A DNA stretch of 64,000 nucleotides from Symbiodinium sp. CCMP2592. Taxonomy: Eukaryota; Sar; Dinophyceae; Suessiales; Symbiodiniaceae. The position numbers and the translations under genes are program-made. This document shows, piece after piece, positions 22,337 to 33,452 of this stretch (positions within the stretch are counted from its first letter, which is position 1; every line of letters begins with the position of its first letter). The stretch spans positions 99,501-163,500 of the forward strand of contig CAJNDT010000505.1 of the NCBI GenBank assembly GCA_905221615.1. The letters run 5' to 3'. A model generated the notes under the pieces. The model made no database searches, was not told where the DNA came from, and saw only the letters and a program-made list of their open reading frames with translations.

Positions 22337-22541
22337 TTCATGGCTCGCTTTGTTCATTCGTGTTCTCTCTCTGTCTCTCTGTTTCTCTCTCTGGCTCCTT
22401 CTCCTTCTCGCCAAGGCAAAACGCTGCGGAGGTTGTTCGCAAGGCCGGGCCGTGCCGTGCAGAGATGGGCCGAGTGTTATAGCCGGTGAACTTCACTCCT
22501 CTGCCTGCGTGGTCTGAAGATGCAGGTTGACCTGCTGACAG

Positions 22542-23060
22542 ATGGAGTTTTGGAGCATCTCCTTGGAAGCTCGGCAGATGTTCATCCGGTCGAAGGGCTC
22601 ATGCTGTCATGGAACCTCGGAGATCCCAGGAGATGCCGTCAGCCGGCTGGATGCTCTGCCAGAGAAGCGCCGTCAACAGCACAAAACGTGTGGCGGCCCC
22701 AGTCGTTTTTCACTGTCTCTTTGCAGTCCGAAAGCAACCTCTACGATGCGAGGCTATGCGCCTGCAGAAGCTTGTCGGCCACAGCGAGACGAGCAAGAGG
22801 ACAGGCAGCTGCAAGACCCAAGGAGAGAAAGCTTGGGGAAGCTCGTGCGGGAACCTAGACGGCCTGTGCCTGTGCCTGTTCCAGCCACCACCATGTTGTC
22901 GGCTGAATCGTACGCATGGGATGAGCCCGCTCAGGTGCAGAATGCTGAAGACCGGTTGGAGATGTTGGAGCAAGAGCTCAAAATGACGTACCTCCACCGC
23001 CAGGACCTCGCTGCTTTCTTTCTTATCAAAGAGCACCTGCTCCTTCAAGGCCCAAGGTAG
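22542..23060 (+). CDS. Hypothetical charged protein with C-terminal helix
   Basis: An open frame ending in TAG at 23,058-23,060. The convincing part starts near 22,630 (SEIPGDAVSRLDALPEKRRQ) and includes EDRLEMLEQELKMTYLHRQD, likely a coiled coil, and a hydrophobic tail. The CTGTCTCTTTGCAG at 22,713-22,726 resembles a 3' splice site, so the frame may be two exons. Possibly the 3' part of the gene at 21,317; not recognised. Confidence 0.4.
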   Translation: MEFWSISLEARQMFIRSKGSCCHGTSEIPGDAVSRLDALPEKRRQQHKTCGGPSRFSLSLCSPKATSTMRGYAPAEACRPQRDEQEDRQLQDPRRESLGKLVREPRRPVPVPVPATTMLSAESYAWDEPAQVQNAEDRLEMLEQELKMTYLHRQDLAAFFLIKEHLLLQGPR

Positions 23061-23606
23061 CATAAGCATGTGAAAGGAATCTTGGAAAGGTTTGGCAAAG
23101 ACAGCCTAATTCTCGGAACTCGCAGTTGATGCGCAGCGGCACATGCCTGCTTGTACGGTGCAGCCTTGGAGGAGTCGACCTCTACGACAGGCGCCACACA
23201 GGATCGGCGGGTATTGTCAGAAAGTTCTGCTTGGGCCGACCTGGCCGAAAGAATTGCTTGTAGGCAGAGTCACCACGGCAGAGTCACTACGCTTCCATGG
23301 TGCGCAGAGAATTTCGCAACAGAGAGATCGCCTGCGTGGCAGTTTCGGTTCTCTCGACTGCCCGCTGTGGGCGGCGAGACTGTGTATAGGAACGGAAACG
23401 GAGTTTGTAAGCAAAGACGTCATCTTCATGCAACTTAGCGCACTTAGCGCTTCGTGCACATGTCTCCTACATCAGGCAAAGAGAGCTGTGGGCGACCTGT
23501 TTCGGGTACCGAACGCAGTCAACTGCCATCGACATGTCTGTGTGATGATTGTTTTCAGTAAGTAATTAGTGACATTCACTTTGTAACCAGGTCTTCGCAG
23601 CAGGCC

Positions 23607-25736
23607 ATGGCAAGCGATGACGAGCCACTGTCTGAACTTGCGAACAGGCTCCAAGGACAAAAGCGTCCTTGCACAAGAGAGGCAGCCGAAGCTCCACCTG
23701 CCAAATGCGAGAAGTCCTCCAAGGTTCTGATGAACGCGAATGTTATGGGGAAGCACATCTTACCGCTGCTCCCGCCACGCACGTTGCTTGCCGCAGCGAT
23801 CTGCTCGCAAGAAGTGACGGCGAAACTTTCTCGTGAAACGGTTGTTCGAAGTGTCATGATCGGTGGCGGGGAGCATGGAAAGACAACCCTCCGCTCAATT
23901 CTGGAATTGGTGTGTGGTCAGAAGGCATTCCCTGACTCTTGGTCACCGTATGGTGAAGCATCTGGGGGCCGCATCTGGATTCCCAGCCCGCTTAGGCTGC
24001 TTCGTCTGTGCCTTGGGCGAACCTGCGAGATGCCACATTGCAGTCAGAAAGTCAACCACATTCGCCCAGAATGGGGCCTCTTCGCTTGCTGGACGTGCAC
24101 ACGCAACTACACCCTCGAGGTAAAGAGTGCAAAGCAGAGGAGCTGCTACAGTCCCGCCTTAAGGCACCCACGGACATGCCGTTCAAACGGAAAGTTTCTG
24201 TGGAAACAGAGCTTGGTCAAGGGAAGTGAGCGAGTTGGCCCGATAGTGACCGTTGACTGTCTAGACAGCAAAACTAAAACCCTCGACGATGTTCTTGCAG
24301 AGTCCTCGGCTGCGGCCGCAGATGCTCCAGAGGCTCAGCAGCTGCTGGAGGCCTTCCTGCCGGCAGCCGCCAGGGCTCGGCAGCTTGAAGAATCCGCTTT
24401 CGAGAGCAAGCAAGACCGGAAGGGCGCCAAGGCCGCTAGGGCCGCTGAAGTCCTGGATGATATCTCCGCCCGCCTCAAGACCACGCCGTGGCAGCATCTA
24501 ATGTCAGCACAGGAGGTCAGCCCGATCATTCAGCCATACCTGAAAGCTCCGTCCAAATACAAGAAGAAGCAGGCTTCTGTAGTGGAACAAGAGATCCGTA
24601 AGTTGTTTTCGGGCGTGGATCAGTCGGTCTTGGACTTGCGATTCTGCAATGACTCGGTCTTCGGTCAAGCTCTACAAGCAGAGGCAGAGGCCATGGGCCC
24701 GAAACTCTTCACGAAGGCTCCGCGAAGCTTCTTCGATCTCCTGTCGCGGTCTCTGAAGACCGAAGCACTGCTGCAAAGGTGCAGCGTCGAAAAGGTCTTT
24801 GCAAAGGCGGTGGCTGCTCAGCTGCCTGCCATGCAGCACTCTGACTCAGCACTTGCCGAGGACTTCGCTGCGCAGTATTTCAGAAGAGCCTCTTTGTGCA
24901 CAGAAGGCAACCGTCCGTCTAGGATTTGCGCCAGAACCCCAGAGCCACCGGAAACATTGACAAGCCGATGCACAGAACTCGAGCGAGTGTTTCCGGAGAT
25001 GCTGGAGGGTTACAAGAGAATCAGGGGCGCAGCGATGCGCTACTGCGAGTGGGCAGCCACACAAGGGACAGCAGTGCCGAGCCCAGCAGTCTGTGGGACC
25101 ATTTTCACTTCAACCTCCGGTGGCAGTGGACGTGGCATCACTGTCCCTCCAACGCGGCCAGCTGCGTATTTAGGCGAGCTTGAAAACGGGAGTGTTGAGG
25201 CTTTTCAAAGGATTGCAGCGCAGCAGCTAGAAGTCGATGACAGGGAAAGGACAGCCTGTCTGGATGAGGACAGCCTGCTCCTGTGCCCCTCAGGGTTTGT
25301 GCGAGCCGGCGACTTGCGCGCTGGGGACGTGGTCCACACTGGCACAGGTCCTGCCAAGATTGCCTGTGTGACTTGGGGCAGGGAGCACGGTGAGATGTGC
25401 AAGATAAGCGGAGTGTGGGTCACGCCGAAGCATCCGGTTCGCACTGGCGCTGCCTGGTTTCTCCCTCAAGACGTGGCGCGGCGCGAACAGCACGGCTGCG
25501 GTGTCGTCAATTTCGTACTGGAGCGTGGCCACTCTGTGCTTGTCAAGGCCGGACAGGGCATCTTGGAAGCCGCGACGCTAGGCCATCAGCAGCGCGACGC
25601 TGCAGCTGCCGTACAGGAGGGCCGATTTGGCAGCAGGGCTTACGTGGACTTCCTCAGACGGCAGCCTGACTTTCCGCATGTTTTTCTGCCAAAGAAGTGT
25701 GACGCTTACCCACAGAAGGTTTGGCTGTCCACGTGA
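23607..25736 (+). CDS. Hint-domain protein with F-box-like and Cys-rich N-terminus (709 aa, intronless)
   Basis: Starts at ATG 23,607. Residues about 48-80 (HILPLLPPRTLLAAAICSQE) look like an F-box-type helical module. Cys140, Cys145, Cys161 and Cys164 (CEMPHC and CWTC) could bind zinc. Residues about 230-480 are helical and charged with no recognised family. The C-terminal part matches the Hint fold of hedgehog autoprocessing domains, inteins and Vint domains. It has a nucleophile-type Cys551 (TACLDEDS), GD before VVHTGTG, T606-x-x-H609 in WVTPKHPVRTG, a VVNFVLERGHSVLV block with His642, and TLGH ending at His660. A tail resembling the FG-x-R-x-V-x-x-L-x-x-P end of protist Vint domains follows. 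Known Hint domains cleave the chain before the Cys; whether this one is active is inference. It is the only long uninterrupted gene outside the retrotransposon, compatible with an origin by retroposition. Confidence 0.85.
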   Translation: MASDDEPLSELANRLQGQKRPCTREAAEAPPAKCEKSSKVLMNANVMGKHILPLLPPRTLLAAAICSQEVTAKLSRETVVRSVMIGGGEHGKTTLRSILELVCGQKAFPDSWSPYGEASGGRIWIPSPLRLLRLCLGRTCEMPHCSQKVNHIRPEWGLFACWTCTRNYTLEVKSAKQRSCYSPALRHPRTCRSNGKFLWKQSLVKGSERVGPIVTVDCLDSKTKTLDDVLAESSAAAADAPEAQQLLEAFLPAAARARQLEESAFESKQDRKGAKAARAAEVLDDISARLKTTPWQHLMSAQEVSPIIQPYLKAPSKYKKKQASVVEQEIRKLFSGVDQSVLDLRFCNDSVFGQALQAEAEAMGPKLFTKAPRSFFDLLSRSLKTEALLQRCSVEKVFAKAVAAQLPAMQHSDSALAEDFAAQYFRRASLCTEGNRPSRICARTPEPPETLTSRCTELERVFPEMLEGYKRIRGAAMRYCEWAATQGTAVPSPAVCGTIFTSTSGGSGRGITVPPTRPAAYLGELENGSVEAFQRIAAQQLEVDDRERTACLDEDSLLLCPSGFVRAGDLRAGDVVHTGTGPAKIACVTWGREHGEMCKISGVWVTPKHPVRTGAAWFLPQDVARREQHGCGVVNFVLERGHSVLVKAGQGILEAATLGHQQRDAAAAVQEGRFGSRAYVDFLRRQPDFPHVFLPKKCDAYPQKVWLST

Positions 25737-26340
25737 GGGGAACTCCCGAGAAGGAGCCGCTCGTTCGAACCGCGGGCGGATTTCTCTGATGCTCCGTCGG
25801 CGGATGACGACTCGCTGTGGGTCGCTTCCGCCGGCGGAACGGCCGGAACGGTCGTTGACTGCTCGCTGTGGGCGGCTTCGACCGAGGACACAAAGAAATC
25901 TGCTTACGGTTCTGATGATGCCCCCTGTTAACTGTCGGACAGGACGACCTTTCGAGGCAGCATCACGAGTAACGACCTGGTCACTGCCATACGTTGTGGC
26001 GTGAGCGAAGCTTTCTGTGAGGGTGTGAAGAACTTCGCACAGCTTGTCTTCAACACGGCCAAATACGTCGTGGTGTACATGCCGACGGATGACGAGCGCT
26101 TCGCGAGAAGTCCGGGAATCTTTGCCCGTGTGCGCAAGCGGTCGACTGCCCGGTGTGGGCACAGACCCAGGGGTTGCGCAATGAGCATCGAACCAAAAAA
26201 CATGTTGTGGACCCAGTTCCATCCCGTGTTTGAAATCTCGATTAGATCTGCGAGTGGATAAACGAAAGCAGCTAGTCATGCACAATCGCTGGCGTGCCCC
26301 ATCCGGTTGAATGGAGTATCCTGTTGTAAACAGCATGTCC
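25737..26340 (+). other. Region 3' of the Hint gene
   Basis: A frame at about 25,745-25,929 reads SFEPRADFSDAPSADDDSLW and ends APC-stop. It is acidic and protein-like and could be an exon. The motif GACTGC(T/C)CGCTGTGGG recurs at 25,855 and, with changes, at 23,356 and 26,142. The 280-codon minus-strand frame over this region lacks protein-like composition. Confidence 0.3.
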
Positions 26341-26440
26341 GGTGAAGCTCGCACAATTTGTCTCCAACACATCTTTCGTTGAACCGTTCTGGTAAACCTC
26401 GCACAGCTTGTCTCCAACACATCTTTCTCTGATCCGGTCT
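26341..26440. repeat. 50-bp tandem duplication
   Basis: Two units carrying CTCGCACAATTTGTCTCCAAC and the same block with AGC for AAT, offset by exactly 50 bp, each followed by ACATCTTTC. A diverged third unit (TTCGCACAGCTTGTCTTCAAC) lies at about 26,034. Confidence 0.9.
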
Positions 26441-27119
26441 GGTGAACATGGGGCGATGCTCAGACTCTGCTTGTATTTACGTTTTGTCGCTCGTGCTCTT
26501 GCAAAGGCACAGCTTGAAGAGCAGGTGCAAGATGTGCTTCTTCTCTCACTTGCATTAAACTTGAGCTTGAGCTCACTCCATTGCAACAGCTTGACCACCT
26601 TTCGTTTGGCCACAGTGCAGCAGAGTGCATTGTGCAGAAGTGTCCAGTTGTTCCAGAACTACTTGGCAGCGGTTGCAGGAAGTTCGCCGTTTGCATGCGA
26701 GCTCCCAACTAGCGCCGGAAGAGGAGGAAGAGGTGGGCTACAGGGTATGCAGCTCCTGCGAATTGTGATCAGTGGCGACGATTCACTTCACTTGCTGACA
26801 TGGCGAACTCAATCACCTTTTGAGATACATGAGAGATCACAAACCCCGAGACATAATGCACAATTTCCGTCAGCCATGCGGTCGCAGGGCTGGAGATTCG
26901 CTTCACTGCCAGCAGCGCGGATCCATGAGCTGGAACGCTATCGCGACTCGATTCCGAGTTACACCCTGAAGCCGAGAGTTTCTGCGCGCCGATGCCATGT
27001 TCGGGCCCACAAGGTGTAGCTTTTTGCGGTGCCGAGGTGCTCGCTTTGCGAGGCACTGCCTGGCAGCCCGGGAGGTGCGAAGACGCTGGCAATGACAGTG
27101 GCGATGATTGATAATCTGT

Positions 27120-27188
27120 ATGTGTGTATATATATATGTATATAATATGTATTTACACATACATATAAACATAGACAGCAAGGTGTGC

Positions 27189-27220
<32 letters not shown>

Positions 27221-27275
27221 GTATATGTATGTGTATGTATATATAGATAGATGGATGGATGGATAGATAGAAAGA
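27120..27275. repeat. TA/TATG/GATA microsatellite block
   Basis: (TA)n with TATG interruptions followed by GATA and GGAT units at 27,246-27,275. Confidence 0.95.
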
Positions 27276-27506
27276 TTATAGAGTCATAGTGCAGGTGCAG
27301 GCTCCAGTGATAATTGGGATGAATGCCTTGGTAGATGCAGAGATCCAGAAGTCATCGTCAGTCATCGTACATATGTTAGTCTTGAGCCATGTCTCTATAG
27401 ACTTTAGACATTAGGGTTTAGGGTTTCGGGTTTATGGTATAGTGTAGTGTCTATAGATATATACAGAGGAACGGTCACGATCCTTGACCGGCCTGACCCT
27501 GAGGGG

Positions 27507-27764
27507 GTCGCGCTGTCAGGCAGGGATCCAAAGTGGTCCTGGGGCTCGGACTGCCACCTGGGCCTGACGCTCAGATGGCACTTTGACAGTCGCTCGGGCT
27601 CCTCGGAGGATGGAGTCGTAGTCGAGATAAGATCGAATCGAAATCCTCTAAGGTTATTTGGCCATTTCTTGCCGACAGCATCGCCATGGCTGCGGTGGAG
27701 GCCGCCATTGAGGAGGTGGATGCTGCCATGGAGGGTTACGTTGCCCGGCGCTTTGGAGCCTTCC
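27507..27764 (+). CDS. Two exons of an unidentified gene
   Basis: Exon 27,507-27,625 (GSDCHLGLTLRWHFDSRSGS, then SSEDGVVV) joins 27,679 onward (IAMAAVEAAIEEVDAAMEGY, then VARRFGAF) in phase across a GA-AG intron (GATAAG to CCGACAG). The second exon is a strongly helical acidic segment. The start of the first exon and the end of the second are approximate. Not recognised. Confidence 0.45.
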
Positions 27765-27959
27765 GTGTTCTAGTCTTAGCCCTTCCGCCCGACAGAAGCT
27801 GGCTGCATCTGGCCGTTACTAATGTCTGGCCAGGCATCATCCCCCATGATTTCCAGATCGCACCGCATAGTGGCACACGGTTATACGGTGGAGTCTATCG
27901 TGCACGTAGTAGGCGCCAATGCAATCGGAGACTTGCCTTCGTGAGGTTAGTGGCTTGAT

Positions 27960-30900
27960 GGAGCAGGAAATTGGGGAACGCGAGGATGACGACATAGCCA
28001 CTGCGCCTGTGTAGCGAAAAGAGGTACTCGAGTGATTCGATTGCAGTTTCTATCGTTGAATAACTTCGTTGAATCTATCAGGCTGACCGGTGGTACAGCA
28101 TCGCCCTCCAGCCCCGAGCAGACTCGGTTCGAGCATTTAGTCTGATACGCACAGAGGGACACTTCATCCTCCACATTCTTGGTGGGCTGTTAAGTTTTCA
28201 CGACTGTCGAAACCGCGTGCTTTGGAGCCTCAGCTTACCCAAACTATCACATGAGGTGCTTGGAGCTTAGATGGTTTTGAGTCATTCCACCAATACTTGC
28301 CTGCCTGCCGTCGCACTCCGCCATGCCGGCTGGAGCGCTGAAGGCTGCTCTGGATTCCAGTTTCTTAGTCGCCAGTTCTGCCACTTGGCAGCCTTCATCT
28401 GCGAATCAAGTGAACTGATGTGCACGCTTGCAGTAGCAGCCGCATTTGAGGGCGCCGAGCTGAGATCCAGTGTGGGCAGCCGACTCCTGAGCTGTCGACT
28501 GTGCCGTTCGCGAGTTCTCGGGATCCTGTGTCGTTCAATCTGAGGCCCCTTTGACGTGAGCGATGCAGATCCTGTCCAGGAGAGTGTCTCTCGACCTTCC
28601 ACGCAAGTTTCGAAGATGTACAAGCGCGCCGCAGCAGCCGTGTACCTCGCAACGATGTTTCTATAGTCGTCAACACAGCATGAAGATAACAACCTACCGT
28701 TGGCCCTGTGGGTTTCACGTCTCGTGCTTCGGCTAGCATCCTCGAGCAGAAAGACACGCCGTGCAGGACTTCTCGGCATGGCTGCAGCGAAACCTGGCTG
28801 CCTAAAGTTCCGTCATCATGACTCCTGAAAGTCCGACCGGTAGTCGTCATCGGAAACAATAAATGAAAAGCTTGATTTATTGAGGGGTGTTGGAGCTGCG
28901 TTGAGGGTTGATCGTGGAGCTGTGGCGTGCACCAAGGACTGGGTGGAGCAGTGAAGCAGGTCGGGCACCAGGGTATCTATACGTCCTGAACCGTGAAAGT
29001 CTTTTCAGGCTGAACCCTAAGAAGGGAAGATCCAAACTTGTCTGCAAGAGTGGTGGTGTTCTCTGCCTTTGTATTCCGAACCCTTGAAGAGCCTCGATCA
29101 AGCAGGGCTAGGCTTGCGATAGAAAGTAGCAGCATTCAGATTGGATGCTCATATGCAAAGACATAGCATGACAGATGCTGTGACCTGTGCTGCCCTGCAG
29201 ACCATCCTGGACATCGCCTCAGTTTCGCGTTTTGCGACGCCTTCCTGGGAGCACAGCAAGGCCGGGAGCTTGGCGTTTGCCGCCGAAGCTGTGAGGACTG
29301 GGTGCACTTCCCGCTGCCAAGCGGCCTCGACAAGGTCTTCGGCGGAAACCTTAGTCACCTTTGCATGTCCCAACTCCCAACAATCAATAGGCAGATGTGC
29401 TCTGGACATGATCAAAAACCGGATTCGAGGCCACAATCACGCTGGAGCCGAAGATGAGGGAGAGGCAAGTCCACAAGAAAAGGACACTGAAACCACGTTT
29501 CAGTCGATGCGAACGCCTCTTTATAGAGGCGGCTCGGCTCGGTGCGGGGCCACACCCACCAGGGATGTCGGGGCCATTTCCGCCTCGCCCGTCCGGAATC
29601 CATGCGTCACGGCCTCTTCACGGCCACTCCTTGCTGCCCGGCTCTGCCCTTAAAAGCAGCGGACAGGTGGCACCCGACTGCCAGGAACGCTCTTTACAGC
29701 GAGGCCTGGCAGAGCAGAACGAACAGCTGCAACAGCGTCGCGTCTGACTTGGTATTCTGCCTGGTGCTGCCTGGCAGGTCAACAACCCGAATCAACCCGA
29801 ACCCCCGCCGAACTGGCCCAGGGGGGTCACCTGGCCTGCACGCCCTCCAGACTGGTTTGCACCGTGAGACCTAGTAAGAAACGCATGCGAGAAGCTGTGG
29901 CAGGTGCCGTTGTCGATAGGAATGGCAAGTGGTGGCCGCCACCGGGTTGGGCGAATGGGGTCCTTCCCACAGATGTCCGTTTATGTTTTGGTGCACTTCC
30001 TGCCCCCACGAGATGTGAAAGCCTTTGAGACCTTGGCCCAGGTTGGCGCAGAGAACGGCTGTGCATGGGCCCCATGATCTCCCTCCAGTATTGTGTCGCC
30101 ACCGCACTGTAGTGCATTCCGCGCCCTCAAATCCGCACACTGTGTCAAGGGGCCGGCAAGATGGATTTACAGCTGCGGGTGGCGCAATCGTGACGACTGG
30201 GCGGCTTGATCTTCCAATTGAATACAGAACGCACGGCATTTGCTAGGCGAGACGACATGCCCTGTTCGACTCCTTGATTTAAGAAGTAATTGGCTGCTTA
30301 CTGTCAGTCTTTCAGCGGTTCTCTGGCAAGCCCTTCATGCAGCTCCCTGTGTCTGCTCCGAGGGCAAAGATGCAACTTCAGTTTGGTACGATGCAGCCCA
30401 CCAGCTGGCAGGCCGAGTGTACTCTTTGAAAGCGAGAGCCGCTCTTCAGTTACAAGTAGTGATGGTTGTTTGGAGCAAACGATGGGCCATACTCTGCAAC
30501 ACACAGACACCCCAAAATGGTAGCCTCGCCATTCTACGCCTGTTCTGCCAGAAGCGGGCAACAACCCCCGCCGTCTTCTTGCCAAAGAAGCACGAGAAGC
30601 TTGCCTGAGAGTTTTGGAGCTCGAGGCCTTGAGGCAACTTCAGCTTTTCCGGTGGTGGGGGCACTTTTTCTCGGCCTCTCATCCCATCCTTAGAGAATCG
30701 ATCCCGATTCTTTCTGTCGGCGGGCACGGCCTCCCGATTCGGGGCTGGAAGCTGTAAGTTGACGAGAAGAGCCCGAGGCCTAGGCAGAGGGGTCCGAGCC
30801 TGAGCGCTAGAGACGGAGTCCTGACTTGGCGACCTGCGCTCAGGAAGACGCTGCGTACCTGGACAGCTGGCGGTGGTTCAAGCGGTCTTGAATGGCTTTA

Positions 30901-31440
30901 ATCTTTATGGTGTTGTCATCGTTTTGTTGATTCCGGCCTGAGCGGCATGGAAGCTGACGGTAGTGATGGTGAGAACGAGGATGACCAGGCCAGTGGTACC
31001 TTTCGGACCTGGGGCATGGGTGGTGTTGCTGGTGGTGAATTTGGTCGTGATGGACGAACAGGTTCAGGACCCAGTGGGTGCACCCGACCACCCGTGATGT
31101 GATATGTGTGCCCCTAGGGACCTCCCACATGCAGGCTCGTGATGATAGTGCAATTATAGTATCGTTAGCATTAGTACTCTTCGTAATCTTGAACTGCAGT
31201 GGTCGCTAGAAGTTGCGCCATGTGCAGCCTATCAAGGCCGACTCGGAACCTCAGATCGGAAAGTTTCTCTGCGGCCTACCTTTCTGTTCTTCTTCCGAAC
31301 ATTCTGACTGTAACTACTCTAACTGCTAGTCATCCTCTTCGCACAGACTTCCTCTTCGGTCGTCGCCTTGTCTGTATTTACGAGCAATACGAGCATCAAC
31401 AGCTTTCTTGCAGCCCCTTGTTTATGTTTGTCTTTCTGCA
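27960..31440. other. Region with scattered weak coding signal
   Basis: Exon-like pieces: about 29,668-29,745 (QERSLQRGLAEQNEQLQQRR) and 29,848-29,990 (VRPSKKRMREAVAGAVVDRN, then WWPPPGWANGVLP). No splice structure, family or repeat could be established for the rest. Confidence 0.25.
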
Positions 31441-31650
31441 GGATCGGCTTCGCGGCTTTCGCAGCGGCCGCCAGGGCCCACCAGAGCCTCCGCGCGCTGC
31501 GCAGGTCTCAGGGTCATGGGCTTCCCATCTAGGCAATGAGAATCTGACAGCAGCCGCCGTCACTACCATAAAAGGCTTCAGGGTTCAGGCCTTTGGGAGC
31601 TTCAGCAGTTTGCAGAGCTTCCAAGCAACCTTGCAATCGCACTGCTCATC
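31440..31650 (+). CDS. Exon-like frame, unidentified
   Basis: Reads DRLRGFRSGRQGPPEPPRAA and SHLGNENLTAAAVTTIKGFR. Possibly an exon of the same gene as the following frame. Family unknown. Confidence 0.3.
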
Positions 31651-31659
31651 TAATGAGTG

Positions 31660-31901
31660 CAAGTAGATCAGGGACAACATGCAATCATTCCACGTGGACA
31701 GATCTTCTCGGAGATTTTGCCGCAGGTGGTGGAAATCGACGACGGACCTGTACCTCGGCTGCCCAGATTCGGTTTCAACTTCGGCATGCTTCCACCAGCG
31801 CAGCATGCAACTCAGTTGTCGTCAACTGCCGCCAAGCAGTTCAGCATGGTGGAAATTGTCGAGCAGGAGGCCGGGAGAGTGAAAGATTTGCTTCTTGCAG
31901 G
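31660..31901 (+). CDS. Exon of an unidentified gene
   Basis: Reads QVDQGQHAIIPRGQIFSEIL, then PQVVEIDDGPVPRLPRFGF and FSMVEIVEQEAGRVKDLLLA, ending at a GTGAGG donor. The frame stays open to 32,013, so the intron boundary is not certain. Protein-like throughout; no domain recognised. Confidence 0.45.
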
Positions 31902-32653
31902 TGAGGTTAAGCGGACGATTTGCTACGTCCGTCCCTGCCAGGGCGGCAGTGCAGCAGCGACAGCTGAGGAGCAAGCTACCGACACAATCCTGGACCTGCA
32001 GAAGAGTCAGTGAAAAGAAGGGCCTCTCCGGTGTCTAAAGACTATGGAAGATACACTGCAAGCTGCGAGACAGTAGTGTTCGAGGCGACTTTGCTGTTTG
32101 AACGCTGGTGACGACGCTCATTGGTCGCATGAGTTGTGCCGTCATGCGCATCATGTTTGGTCATGTGGTCTACCGGGTTCAAGAGCTTTCCAGTCAGTAG
32201 CATTGCGCGAAACCCTCACCTGCGCCTCAGCCATATTTCCTGTGAGATGTGAGGGGCACCGGCCGCATGCAACAGTCCTCTGACGTATAGCGAAGCGTTA
32301 GGTGACACTCTAATGCAGGCAGAGTAATTAACATGCTACGACAGGCGTGGTCGTCACTAGGCCTCCAAATGCACCATGTTGCCTCCGGGCAATGGCTGCA
32401 CCTGTCGATGAAGAACCGCAGCAATCGCCGAGCAGCCGCACACCCAAGTTGTGTCGTCCTGCATAAGGGTTCATTTCGCAGCATGCAAATTTGTATTGTC
32501 TCTGTTCCGTTCATAGGTGCACTGTACCTGACATTGTCAAAGCACATGCATTGACTTATATGCATGTTTGCAACATGTGCAGCTACAGTTCATTTCGTGA
32601 AACACTCCTGCTGTAGTGCATGCCGTTATGTATATATACTGTGTATATATACA

Positions 32654-32689
32654 CCTTTGGTTAGTAGGGAATGGATGAATGGAAGAATG

Positions 32690-32763
<74 letters not shown>

Positions 32764-32794
32764 TATAATTCTTGTACCCCATACTAACCAAAGG
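32654..32794. mobile_element. MITE-C copy 1 containing (AGT)n
   Basis: Inverted termini CCTTTGGTTAGTAGGGAATGG and CCATACTAACCAAAGG surround an AGT microsatellite of about 74 bp (32,690-32,763). Followed by TA; the preceding dinucleotide is CA. A second copy is at 41,216-41,354. Confidence 0.85.
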
Positions 32795-32900
32795 TAAGTA
32801 ACGAGCCCTCCGCTTGAGGCAATGCCGACGCCAAGCCAAGGCGGCGGCCTCTTCCACTCTCGGATGAAGAGGCCAAGCCTGCAGAGTGCCGATACTATCT

Positions 32901-33000
32901 GGGTAGTTGTCAAAATGAGGGTCCCTTTTTGGTGCCCGAAATATTAGGTGCCGTGCTATATTAAGGACCCGAAAAGGGGCCCTAATTTTGACAACCACCC
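32901..33000. mobile_element. MITE-A copy 3 (best preserved, 100 bp)
   Basis: GGGTAGTTGTCAAAATGAGG at the left and an inverted CCTAATTTTGACAACCACCC at the right, with CCCTTTTTGG / CCGAAAAGGGG continuing the inverted repeat to about 32 bp per arm. The core is AATATTAGGTGCCGTGCTAT. Too small to encode a transposase. Confidence 0.9.
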
Positions 33001-33274
33001 ATATGTATACATTGTAGACATAATGATAGTGCTAGTGCTGATCATCGATTGTTTATGGTTACTTTAAGATGCATACTTGTAGATTTGGAATGACATGATG
33101 TGACTCATTCAGGGTTTTGTGTGCCTTTGCAAGTTGTGAGCCGCTGAATTACAGACATCAAGGTTAGGACGATAATGGTGTGTTTTGACTTGTCAGTCAT
33201 GTGTATGGAAGAGTATGCCAGGCATGACATACGACTTCGCGACTTGAATTGCAAGATGGTTCCATGTCGATGCA

Positions 33275-33452
33275 GGAGTCGGAGGAGTCTGAGGGCGAGC
33301 CTGCAGCCGTCGCGTGCTACACTGCACGGATTGAGTTGTTGGGAGGGCTGGAAGTTTCAGCGAACATGAACTTCCGGAGGCAGAGCCAAGGCACATTGAT
33401 GCCACATCGCGATGTTGAGTTAGGGTACTGCAATTTCGATTGTGCTCCTTGA
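33275..33452 (+). CDS. Exon-like frame, unidentified
   Basis: After a GATGCAG acceptor-like site it reads ESEESEGEPAAVACYTARIE, then LLGGLEVSANMNFRRQSQGT, ending at TGA. Mixed-charge, protein-like. Could be a terminal exon. Family unknown. Confidence 0.4.

Noticed and set aside
25578-26420. A 280-codon minus-strand open frame
   Set aside because: It overlaps the strongly supported Hint gene, is Arg/Ser-rich without domain features, and owes its openness to high GC on the opposite strand.
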